The translations under genes were made by a program, and so were the position numbers. The notes under the pieces were generated by a model. The model saw only the letters and a program-made list of their open reading frames with translations. It was not told the origin of the DNA and searched no databases. Source: a virus. From it: DNA of 51,457 bases. The stretch is taken from IMG/VR virus record IMGVR_UViG_3300023112_000022, positions 1-51,457 of that record; one strand, 5' to 3'. Shown piece by piece: positions 1-8,128 of the stretch (position 1 is its first letter; the number at the start of each line of letters is the position of its first letter).

Positions 1-2
1 CC

Positions 3-989
<987 letters not shown>

Positions 990-1035
990 TAATAGCGGAC
1001 AATAGTCCATTTGCTTAGGTTCTCCTAGGCTCACT

Positions 1036-1074
1036 GAACACCCACGACTCTGGTAGTTGTGGGTGTTCTTTTTT
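1036..1074 (+). terminator. Rho-independent terminator after the fibre-like gene
   Basis: A perfect 10-bp stem (GAACACCCAC with GTGGGTGTTC) is followed directly by six T. It lies 47 bases after the stop codon. Confidence 0.9.
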
Positions 1075-1115
1075 GTATAAACAGGAAGATCTTTCGGCGA
1101 ACACAGGAGGGATAA

Positions 1116-1124
1116 TCTATTTAT
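1116..1124 (+). promoter_or_regulatory. Late-promoter-like motif, variant TCTATTTAT
   Basis: One mismatch to the ACTAYTTAT motif that recurs before virion genes in this window. It sits 21 bases before the glutaredoxin start codon, just after the terminator. Confidence 0.35.
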
Positions 1125-1145
1125 GTTATTGAGGAGTTATTTTAA

Positions 1146-1433
1146 ATGAAAAGTGAAGATCAGACAGAAGCAGTAATAATCTATTCGAGAGAAAGCTGCC
1201 CTTGGTGCAAAAGAGCAAAGCAAATGATGGACTATTGGAGTGTCTTTTATTATGAGGTGGATATAGATAAAACCCCAGATGTAAAGGATGAAATGATAAA
1301 AATAACAATTGCCGCTGGAGGAGATCCTGGAGAACTTCCTGTGATGGTATACGGAGGCAAGACAATAGTCGGCTTCAAACATCAACAAATGCTAGATTTA
1401 TTCCCACTTCTTGATCCTAACGAGAAAGACTAA
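1146..1433 (+). CDS. Glutaredoxin
   Basis: A 95-residue protein with the thioredoxin-fold redox motif Cys18-Pro-Trp-Cys21 after a short beta strand, and a cis-proline motif (LPV) followed by a Gly-Gly-containing strand near residue 77. Length and motifs match phage and bacterial glutaredoxins, which keep dithiol enzymes such as ribonucleotide reductase reduced. GAGGAG at 1131-1136 supports the ATG at 1146. It lies between a terminator and a nuclease gene, not beside the class II reductase at 29 kb. A second, unrelated-looking glutaredoxin sits at 46 kb. The family is clear; the partner enzyme is not known from sequence. Confidence 0.9.
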   Translation: MKSEDQTEAVIIYSRESCPWCKRAKQMMDYWSVFYYEVDIDKTPDVKDEMIKITIAAGGDPGELPVMVYGGKTIVGFKHQQMLDLFPLLDPNEKD

Positions 1434-1442
1434 ACTACTTAT
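1434..1442 (+). promoter_or_regulatory. ACTACTTAT motif at the nuclease start
   Basis: Exact match to the recurring intergenic motif, directly after the glutaredoxin stop codon. It overlaps the proposed ATG at 1441, so as a promoter it would give a leaderless message or a later start. This is one of three copies placed unusually close to a start codon. Confidence 0.35.
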
Positions 1443-1992
1443 GGTTATGAGCAAGGGTCCGAGTTATTTTTACAAAGCCAAAGTTGTCTCTGTTTATGAT
1501 GGCGATACATGTAGGGCAGATATAGATGTCGGCTTTGGTATCGTCTTAAGAAATAAAACCATCCGTCTTTCTAATATCGATACTGCCGAAATAAGAAGTG
1601 AAGAAAAAGAATCAGCAATCAAAGCAAGGGACAGGCTTAGAGAACTGGTGTTGGACAAAGAAATAATGCTCCAGACGATGAAAGACAGAACTGGAAAGTA
1701 TGGAAGAATTATCGGCATACTCTATTCTGATGGGAACAACATAAACGATTTGTTGGTAGAGGAAGGCTTGGCTGTAAAAATAGTCAAGAAGTCTCGTCGA
1801 AGATCGAAGAAACAAACACAGGTAGAGAAAAAGCAAACAACCGAGAACCAGGCTCCTAAAAAGCAGGAAGAGCCAAAAGAAGAAGCCAGATCTTCCGATA
1901 GAGAAAAAAAAGAGCCAAAAGAAAAAGACGTGGCAGTCAAGATTGAAATACCCGAGAATCTCATTCAAGCAATCTCCAGCTCCTCCGAATAA
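1441..1992 (+). CDS. Staphylococcal-nuclease-like (SNase/TNase) endonuclease with a charged C-terminal tail
   Basis: The N-terminal two thirds carry the thermonuclease (SNase, OB-fold) pattern: VYDGDT near the start, RLSNIDTAE, then GKYGRIIG and a final LVEEGLA helix. These hold the Ca-binding and catalytic Asp, Arg and Glu positions of the family. From about residue 120 the protein becomes a Lys/Glu-rich low-complexity tail of some 50 residues with no domain I recognise. In-frame ATG codons at 1411, 1441 and 1447 are possible. I chose 1441 because 1411 lies inside the glutaredoxin gene; no good ribosome binding site decides between 1441 and 1447. A role in host DNA breakdown or DNA processing is likely but not proven. 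Confidence 0.8.
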   Translation: MVMSKGPSYFYKAKVVSVYDGDTCRADIDVGFGIVLRNKTIRLSNIDTAEIRSEEKESAIKARDRLRELVLDKEIMLQTMKDRTGKYGRIIGILYSDGNNINDLLVEEGLAVKIVKKSRRRSKKQTQVEKKQTTENQAPKKQEEPKEEARSSDREKKEPKEKDVAVKIEIPENLIQAISSSSE

Positions 1993-2010
1993 CAAGCTAA
2001 ATTTTTGTTT

Positions 2011-2139
2011 ATGTTGATGAAAAGCGAATACCACCTCGCTATGTGTTATAGTGTTTTTTTACCCAAACTCAAAAAAGAAATAAAACATTTAGCAAAGGTA
2101 TGGTATGATATAGCCAATATTGCTGATAAAAGACGATAA
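2011..2139 (+). CDS. Possible small basic protein, 42 residues
   Basis: An ATG-to-TAA frame fills most of the 216-base gap between the nuclease and scaffold genes. The product is rich in Lys, Tyr and hydrophobic residues. No clear ribosome binding site is visible and no family is recognised. In T4 very small prohead core genes lie upstream of the capsid genes, so a small virion protein is conceivable. The frame may also be chance. The rest of the gap holds a late-type motif. Confidence 0.3.
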   Translation: MLMKSEYHLAMCYSVFLPKLKKEIKHLAKVWYDIANIADKRR

Positions 2140-2163
2140 ACAGAGATTTTCAGGAAACTTACG

Positions 2164-2172
2164 ACTATTTAT
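2164..2172 (+). promoter_or_regulatory. Late-promoter-like motif ACTATTTAT before the capsid operon
   Basis: Exact match to the recurring motif, 37 bases before the scaffold gene start. It would drive the scaffold and capsid genes. Confidence 0.5.
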
Positions 2173-2208
2173 TTTGTGAAAAGATCTTTTTTATCGGGGA
2201 GATAATAT

Positions 2209-3276
2209 ATGTCTAATGAAATGTTAAAACAGGCGATTATAGATGCCGAGGCTTTGAAAGAAGTTGCTTTGAAAAATGCTGAAGCTGCTGTGGTAGAGAA
2301 ATACTCTCGGCAGATAAGAGAGGCAGTAGATAATTTGCTGGAACAAGGCGAAGACGAAGAGCTTACCATCGATACAATGGAAGAGCCAGCCCCTTCAGGT
2401 CTTGATGACCAACTGCCCTTGGCAGCCACTGACGGAGAGAACCTCTGCCCGTGCCCTGAAGAAGAAGAAACGATTGAGCTTGATTTCGATGACCTACAGA
2501 ACATCATGCAAGCATTAGATTCTGATGATGATGAAGCAAAGATGGCTGGACCGACTCCAGACGAAGTTCTTCCCGACGAGGAAGAGTTAGAGGTTTCACC
2601 GATAGCAGAGGATATTGCCGACACTGTAGCGAACATGCTCGATGGTGAAGAACAAGAAGAACAGTCGGACGAAGATGAGATTGTTGAGATTGCCATCGAA
2701 GAAGACGAAGACGAGATTGTTGAGATTGCTTTGGAAGAAGAGTCCAGCAATGATACCAAGGTGGAAGAAAAGAACAAGAAGAATATTGAAACCCTAGAGG
2801 AAGCTGTTGCCTTTTCTCACGATAAGACAAGCACTCTGTTGCAAGAAAACGGAAACCTCTCCCAGACGAATTCAAAAATAATCAAAGAAAATAAAGTTCT
2901 CAAAGAGAAGCAAGGAAAGATTCTTGTCGAGAATAAAGATCTAAAGAAACTTATAGGAAAACTTTCCAATACATTAGAGAGTGTAAATCTTTCTAATGCA
3001 AAACTAATTTATACGAATCAAATTCTAGGTAGCAACTCCTTGAATGAGCGACAAAAAGATAAAATTGTCGAGGCTATTGCCGATGCTGATTCTGTCGAAA
3101 CAGCGAAAGCCGTATTTGAAACCCTTCAAAGCGCAGTGGGCGGATCCTCCAGGGACGAGCCAAAATCACTAAGCGAAGTCGTGTCAAATAACCGGGTGTC
3201 GATGTTTAGGCGAAAAGAAAAACAAGCGAGCACCAACCCTCATACAGAACGTATGAAAAAGCTCGCTGGCATTTAA
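2209..3276 (+). CDS. 22: Prohead core scaffolding protein (gp22-like)
   Basis: A 355-residue, very acidic protein directly upstream of the major capsid gene, the place held by gp22 in T4-type phages. The central part (about residues 40-190) is dominated by Glu and Asp. A predicted coiled-coil stretch (about 195-265) with many Asn, Lys and Glu follows, and the C-terminus is basic (RRKEKQ..., ending near ...MKKLAGI). Gp22 forms the core on which the capsid assembles and is then cut up by the prohead protease. The call rests on position, charge and coiled-coil content more than on residue identity. GGGGAG lies just before the ATG. No gp21-type protease gene precedes it in this window. Confidence 0.75.
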   Translation: MSNEMLKQAIIDAEALKEVALKNAEAAVVEKYSRQIREAVDNLLEQGEDEELTIDTMEEPAPSGLDDQLPLAATDGENLCPCPEEEETIELDFDDLQNIMQALDSDDDEAKMAGPTPDEVLPDEEELEVSPIAEDIADTVANMLDGEEQEEQSDEDEIVEIAIEEDEDEIVEIALEEESSNDTKVEEKNKKNIETLEEAVAFSHDKTSTLLQENGNLSQTNSKIIKENKVLKEKQGKILVENKDLKKLIGKLSNTLESVNLSNAKLIYTNQILGSNSLNERQKDKIVEAIADADSVETAKAVFETLQSAVGGSSRDEPKSLSEVVSNNRVSMFRRKEKQASTNPHTERMKKLAGI

Positions 3277-3297
3277 TCATTTAAGGAGGAAAAACAA

Positions 3298-4977
3298 ATG
3301 TCTATTTTAGAAAAACTAACTGAAGGCATCGTTAGCCGTGACCTAAGCAAGGAGTCTCACGCCATTGTTAATAAATGGGAAAAGACTGGTCTGCTAGAAG
3401 GTCTTACTAACGATACCAAACGAACCAACATGGCTTGCCTGTTGGAAAACCAAGCTAAGGAACTTCTCCGTGAGTCATCTTCGATGCACACGGGAGATGT
3501 GGAAGGATTCGCCGCTGTTGCGTTTCCAATCGTGCGCCGAGTGTTCGCCGGACTGATTGCCAATGATTTGGTATCTGTTCAGCCTATGAGCCTACCAAGC
3601 GGACTTATCTTCTTCTTGGACTTTACCAAGGATCGAGCTCGCTTAGGCGATGCTGCTGGAGATTCGGTATATGGCGGCGGAGCCGTTGCTAACCAAATCA
3701 CTGGTGGGGTTTCCCTGACTGGCGCCGATGCCGAGAAATCGTTCTACAACTTGAACAACGGCTACTCATCTCCAACTGGTTCTGATACTGGTGTTAGCAT
3801 CAGCCAGATTCTGTCCGGCACCGTCGGCGGACCTGATGATGTCGATGCTGCTCTAGAGAAAATCTTACGTTTCGACCCAGACATTGCTTCTGGAACAGCG
3901 GCAATTGTTGCCTCCGTCGCCATCAACGATCTCGACCAACTTAACCTGGATGACCTTGTTACAGTTACTGTTGATTCGACAATCGTTGGTCGTCAAGCTC
4001 GTCGCTTGACACAACTTAGCGGCACTGCCGGCACTGACTTACTTCTTGTTGTTGCCGCTTCCGGCACTGAGACATCAAACGAGCTCTCAACGAGCCTAGG
4101 AGCCGCCTTGGACTTTTCATGGGCTCAAGTTGACGACTTTACCACGGGCGGAGCAATCGGCTCAGTTGTGGGGAGAGAAGCATGGGGACTAGAAGGAAAC
4201 GAAAACATTCCAGAAATCGACATCAAGGTTGACAGTGTTGCTGTGACGGCACAAACCAAGAAGTTGAAAGCTAAGTGGACTCCTGAATTGGGTCAAGATT
4301 TGAATGCTTATCACAATCTTGATGCCGAGGTAGAGCTCACCAGTATCCTTTCTGAGCAAATCGCTCTTGAGATCGACCAAGAAATCTTGGAAGATCTTAT
4401 CAAAGGTGCTACGGCTGGTAAACTTTTCTGGTCTCGCCGACCAGGCAAGTTCTTGAACCGAGATACCGGTGCCCCAATTAGCACGAGTGCTAATGAAGAA
4501 ATGTTGGGTGCTGATTTCACGGGAACCGTTTCGGAATGGTATGAAACCCTTCTCGAAACCATCAATGATGTTTCGGCTCAAATCCATCGTAAAACATTAC
4601 GGGGTGGAGCTAACTTCTTGGTCTGCGGACCAGAGGTTGCTAACATCCTTGAGTTTACCGCTGGCTTTAAAGCAACTGTAACTCACGATGATGATCGTGG
4701 TAATGCTGGTGCTATCAATGTTGGAAGCATCTCCAAGAAATGGGATGTGTATGTTGACCCATACTTCCCACGCAATGTCGTTTTGGTCGGACGTAAAGGA
4801 AACTCATTCCTCGAAAGCGGATATGTGTATGCTCCTTATGTGCCCCTCCAAACCACTCCTACCATTTTTGGTACTGAAGACTTCGTGCCTCGCAAGGGCG
4901 TGATGACTCGGTATGCTAAGAAAATGGTACGACCGGACATGTACGGGCTAGTTGTTGTGACAGATCTTCTCGGATAA
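3298..4977 (+). CDS. 23: Major capsid protein (gp23-like)
   Basis: A 559-residue T4-type major head protein. The segment around residues 70-105, with VQPMSLPSGLIFFLDF, is a hallmark of the gp23 family, and the C-terminal part (DPYFPRN, then YAPYVPLQTTPT) also fits. It assembles into the icosahedral and hexameric head lattice. In T4 the N-terminal arm is removed after a Leu/Ile-x-Glu site; here L57-R58-E59 is a candidate cut site, by inference. A very strong ribosome binding site (AAGGAGG) precedes the ATG, as expected for the most abundant virion protein. It follows the scaffold gene by 21 bases and is closed by a terminator. Confidence 0.97.
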   Translation: MSILEKLTEGIVSRDLSKESHAIVNKWEKTGLLEGLTNDTKRTNMACLLENQAKELLRESSSMHTGDVEGFAAVAFPIVRRVFAGLIANDLVSVQPMSLPSGLIFFLDFTKDRARLGDAAGDSVYGGGAVANQITGGVSLTGADAEKSFYNLNNGYSSPTGSDTGVSISQILSGTVGGPDDVDAALEKILRFDPDIASGTAAIVASVAINDLDQLNLDDLVTVTVDSTIVGRQARRLTQLSGTAGTDLLLVVAASGTETSNELSTSLGAALDFSWAQVDDFTTGGAIGSVVGREAWGLEGNENIPEIDIKVDSVAVTAQTKKLKAKWTPELGQDLNAYHNLDAEVELTSILSEQIALEIDQEILEDLIKGATAGKLFWSRRPGKFLNRDTGAPISTSANEEMLGADFTGTVSEWYETLLETINDVSAQIHRKTLRGGANFLVCGPEVANILEFTAGFKATVTHDDDRGNAGAINVGSISKKWDVYVDPYFPRNVVLVGRKGNSFLESGYVYAPYVPLQTTPTIFGTEDFVPRKGVMTRYAKKMVRPDMYGLVVVTDLLG

Positions 4978-5005
4978 GAACTGCCTTAACAGCCTAAAAA
5001 GAATT

Positions 5006-5035
5006 AGAGCCTCTTCGGGGGCTCTTTTCTTTTTT
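5006..5035 (+). terminator. Rho-independent terminator after the capsid gene
   Basis: An 8-bp stem (AGAGCCTC with GGGGCTCT, one T-G pair) with a TTCG loop, followed by a T-rich run. It isolates the capsid transcript from the neck operon. Confidence 0.9.
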
Positions 5036-5041
5036 GCCCAA

Positions 5042-5050
5042 ACTACTTAT
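5042..5050 (+). promoter_or_regulatory. Late-promoter-like motif ACTACTTAT before the neck operon
   Basis: Exact match, placed just after the terminator and 30 bases before the GTG start of the next gene, as expected for a new transcription unit. Confidence 0.55.
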
Positions 5051-5080
5051 AAAGGCAACTAGCAGCGGAGGAAAAATATT

Positions 5081-6346
5081 GTGGCAGTACCTACACTAAC
5101 ACCAACTTCAACGGTCAGTGCTATAACACTCCCAGCAACAGGATCTAGGACTGATGTGACGGCATCATTGCCTATTGGGGTATATACGGGAGAGCAGTTC
5201 ATCTCTGGTGCTGTCGATCAGGTTTCCTACACATATAGAAAGCTTGGCGGCGATGTTCTCGATATAGAATTGACTACTCGAAATGTCTATGCGGCATACG
5301 AAGAAGCTGTCCTGGAATATTCATATCTTGTAAATATCCATCAAAGCAAGAACACTATTTCAAACTTGATGGGACAAGTAACCGGCACCTTCGATAGCGA
5401 CGGTGAGTTAACCGACGGTAGCTTAAAAACCGAACTGAGTGGAGTTGGGGCAGAGCTTCGATACCCTAGATTCGATCTAGGGTATGCCAACACAATGGCT
5501 TCTGCTGCTTCGGAAAGAGCTCAAGTTGGTGGCAACTTAACATTCTACTCTGCCTCTATTGATATAACTGATGGTGTTCAAGATTACGATCTACAATCTA
5601 TAGTCTCCTCCAGTGCTGCAGCCGGCGGAGTACCATTTTCCGACATAGATACTTCCAAGAAGGTAAGAATTCAGAAAGTGTTTTACAAATCTTCAAGAGC
5701 AATGTGGCGATTTTACGGATACTATGGCGGACTGAATACCATAGGAAACCTCAACACATACGGGCAATACTCGGATGATAGCACTTTCGAAGTGGTACCA
5801 ACCTGGCAAAACAAGCTCCAAGCTATGGCATATGAGGATGCCCTCTCGACACGAACCTCGCATTACTCTTACGAGATAAGGAATAACAAAATAAGGCTAT
5901 ATCCAATTCCAGATAAAGACTGGGTTACAAAAATTTGGTTTGAGTTTACGGTAGACACAGACACAATATTTGACGAAGATGGTGTTGATACTGGTAGAAC
6001 AGGGGTCAACAATATGAACACTCTGCCGTTTGCAAACATTCCTTTCACCAACATAAACTCGATTGGTAAACAGTGGATAAGAAGATTCGCCCTCTCTCTA
6101 TGTAAAGAGACACTGGGACTTGTAAGAAATAAGTTCACAACAATACCAATCCCAGGCGAGTCGGTAACTCTAAACGGAGACTCTCTACTATCTCAAGCTA
6201 AAGAGGAACAAGGTATGCTGAGGGAAGAGCTCAAGACTGTGCTAGATGAGATGACATATAATAAGCTCGTGGAACAAGATGCTGAAATCATGGAAGCAAC
6301 TGCAAACTTACAGGCAAAAATTCCAATGAACATTTTCACAGGGTGA
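5081..6346 (+). CDS. Virion structural protein, possibly neck (gp13-like)
   Basis: A 421-residue protein that starts at GTG 5081 with GGAGG upstream. It opens with a Thr/Ser-rich stretch, then has a segment (residues about 35-95) of the type VDQVSYTYRKLGG...AAYEEAVLEYS seen in conserved structural proteins of marine T4-like phages, and a long C-terminal helical part. Position directly before the gp14-like and gp15-like genes suggests it is the gp13-like neck protein that closes the head and joins it to the tail. Residue similarity to T4 gp13 is not evident to me, so the gp13 label is inference from gene order. Confidence 0.55.
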   Translation: MAVPTLTPTSTVSAITLPATGSRTDVTASLPIGVYTGEQFISGAVDQVSYTYRKLGGDVLDIELTTRNVYAAYEEAVLEYSYLVNIHQSKNTISNLMGQVTGTFDSDGELTDGSLKTELSGVGAELRYPRFDLGYANTMASAASERAQVGGNLTFYSASIDITDGVQDYDLQSIVSSSAAAGGVPFSDIDTSKKVRIQKVFYKSSRAMWRFYGYYGGLNTIGNLNTYGQYSDDSTFEVVPTWQNKLQAMAYEDALSTRTSHYSYEIRNNKIRLYPIPDKDWVTKIWFEFTVDTDTIFDEDGVDTGRTGVNNMNTLPFANIPFTNINSIGKQWIRRFALSLCKETLGLVRNKFTTIPIPGESVTLNGDSLLSQAKEEQGMLREELKTVLDEMTYNKLVEQDAEIMEATANLQAKIPMNIFTG

Positions 6347-6360
6347 GAGGAGAATAGACA

Positions 6361-7173
6361 GTGGCTGAAAACATTACTTGGAAGCAACCCGCTAATCCTC
6401 CTCCTCCTATGTTTCTTGGGGAGAAAGAAAGAAACTTAGTTAAGCAGGTTAACGATGAGCTAATCGAACGAGTTATCGGGCAGGGGATTATCTATTATCC
6501 TGTTAGCTTAAAGCATACTAACTACCACTCTCTATATGGCGAAGCGATAAACAAGAGCTTTCTTACACCGATAAGAGTAAATGCTTTGATAAACTGGGAA
6601 GGCTCTCAGACAAGCACGACAGGCTTCGGAATAGATAGAAGATCCAGCATCACAATCAACTTCCACAAAAGAAGGTTGACGGAGGATCAAGATCTACAAG
6701 TTCAAGAGGGAGATTTTGTTCTTTACGGCAACTTGTTTTATGAAATAGTAACACTAGCACAGCCCAGAGAACTTTTCGGTCAAGTTGATCACAAGATGGA
6801 GATTGCAGCAAAGTGTATTCGAGCAAGGGATGGTATGTTCGAAGAGTCTAGTATGCCGGAAGTTACCATAGAGAAGTACAAGGCAACAGCAGCAGAAACT
6901 TCTTATGTCTATTTAACCACTCCCGCTTCTTCTTCGGCACCAGTTAGCAGTCATGTATCCGGATCCGGAGCAGTTCCCATCTACTCCGGCGCCGACTCTG
7001 GCTCTTTAGATTACCAGATCTTGGAAGATTTCGACTCTAATCCGTGTGAATATGTGGGATACCATTTCTACCTTACCGATCTCCCATCACCACCAATAGC
7101 CTCTTTCGTTATGGCGAATAAATGGTATTGGAATGAAAATTGTGTCTGGCACCCAAGCCCATTTATGATATAG
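6361..7173 (+). CDS. 14: Neck protein (gp14-like)
   Basis: A 270-residue protein starting at GTG 6361, with AGAGGAG upstream. The N-terminal 150 residues contain FLGEKERNLVKQVNDEL and a YYPVSL...YGEAINKSFL pattern typical of marine T4-type neck proteins, which form the collar between head and tail. A Ser/Ala-rich linker follows. The C-terminus ends in a short separate module, KWYWNENCVWHPSPF, whose last part matches the WHPSPF motif in the fibre-like protein at the start of the window. It is flanked by the putative gp13 and gp15 genes in the same operon, with short spacers. Confidence 0.7.
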   Translation: MAENITWKQPANPPPPMFLGEKERNLVKQVNDELIERVIGQGIIYYPVSLKHTNYHSLYGEAINKSFLTPIRVNALINWEGSQTSTTGFGIDRRSSITINFHKRRLTEDQDLQVQEGDFVLYGNLFYEIVTLAQPRELFGQVDHKMEIAAKCIRARDGMFEESSMPEVTIEKYKATAAETSYVYLTTPASSSAPVSSHVSGSGAVPIYSGADSGSLDYQILEDFDSNPCEYVGYHFYLTDLPSPPIASFVMANKWYWNENCVWHPSPFMI

Positions 7174-7182
7174 GAAAGACTT

Positions 7183-8019
7183 ATGACGAAAGAAAAGATA
7201 ACGGTATTGAGCCCGTCAAATTTAGAAAACATAGATGGAGCCATGCACGAGTGGGTAGACCAACAGATCAGTGCTTTCGCCACAACTAACCGAGGCTGGA
7301 AAAAGGTACCGGTCATTTGGGTATCGGCAGAAAGAGCATACCAGGCAAAGAGAGACAAGGGGCTACGGGATAAAGAGGGTGCTCTCATATATCCCATCAT
7401 AACAGTTGAGAGGATTAGTATGGAAAAAGATCCATCATTCAAAGGATCTCTACAGGCTAACATATTTCCCATAAACGATTACAGGGGAGGCTCGATACCA
7501 TTAGCCACCACCATAAATCAATCAAAGACCCAGAACTTTCAGAATGCCGACTCAAAGAGAGAAACCGGACAGCTAAACTTTAAGGTAAAGAAGAAGGATA
7601 ATAAGATAGTATATACCCATAAATCGATTCCGATCCCAACATACATTAGTATTATGTATCGAATCAGCTTAAGGGCAGAGTACCAACAACAGATTAACGA
7701 GATGAACGAACCGTTCATTGTCTCCACTGGAAACATCAGCAGCTTTATTATGAAGAAAGAAGGTCACCGATATGAGGGATTCTTTCAGCCATCTTACGAG
7801 CAGAATAACAACGCCGGAAGTCTCGACGAGGAAGAAAGAATCTACCAGACATCGTTCGATGTAAAAGTATTGGGATATTTAATTGGTTCCAAAGACAACC
7901 AAGAGCAGCCCCAAATTGTAGAAAGAGAGAACGCGGTAAAGCTGAAGACACCAAGAGAAAGGGTAATCGTGGGAGAAGATCCAGAACATCCCGATAATTG
8001 GGGAAAGTATAGGGAATAA
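7183..8019 (+). CDS. 15: Tail sheath terminator/stabiliser (gp15-like)
   Basis: A 278-residue protein close in length to T4 gp15 (272 residues). The order of features fits: a KVPVIWVSAERAYQAK strand early on, a YPIITVERISMEK segment, a central IPIPTYISIMYRISLRAEYQQQINEMN block, then a late strand (FDVKVLGYLIG) and an acidic Pro-rich end. In T4, gp15 caps the sheath and tube as a hexamer and docks the tail to the neck. It is the last gene of the neck operon; a new motif-led unit with the sheath follows. Confidence 0.75.
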   Translation: MTKEKITVLSPSNLENIDGAMHEWVDQQISAFATTNRGWKKVPVIWVSAERAYQAKRDKGLRDKEGALIYPIITVERISMEKDPSFKGSLQANIFPINDYRGGSIPLATTINQSKTQNFQNADSKRETGQLNFKVKKKDNKIVYTHKSIPIPTYISIMYRISLRAEYQQQINEMNEPFIVSTGNISSFIMKKEGHRYEGFFQPSYEQNNNAGSLDEEERIYQTSFDVKVLGYLIGSKDNQEQPQIVERENAVKLKTPRERVIVGEDPEHPDNWGKYRE

Positions 8020-8044
8020 AAAATAGCATTTAGAGTATTTTAAA

Positions 8045-8053
8045 ACTATTTAC
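8045..8053 (+). promoter_or_regulatory. Late-promoter-like motif ACTATTTAC before the tail sheath gene
   Basis: One mismatch at the last base. It lies 75 bases before the sheath start. A weak inverted repeat (AAATAAC at 8080-8086 with GTTATTT at 8102-8108) sits between motif and gene. Confidence 0.45.
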
Positions 8054-8128
8054 AACAGGCTAGATTCACATTTAAAGAAAAATAACGAATGTTTTACTAT
8101 TGTTATTTGTAGAGGAGAGTAAAAGGAT

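Noticed and set aside
2169-2777. Ser-rich frame on the - strand over the scaffold gene
   Set aside because: Same effect of an acidic + strand gene; no ribosome binding site and no recognisable protein.
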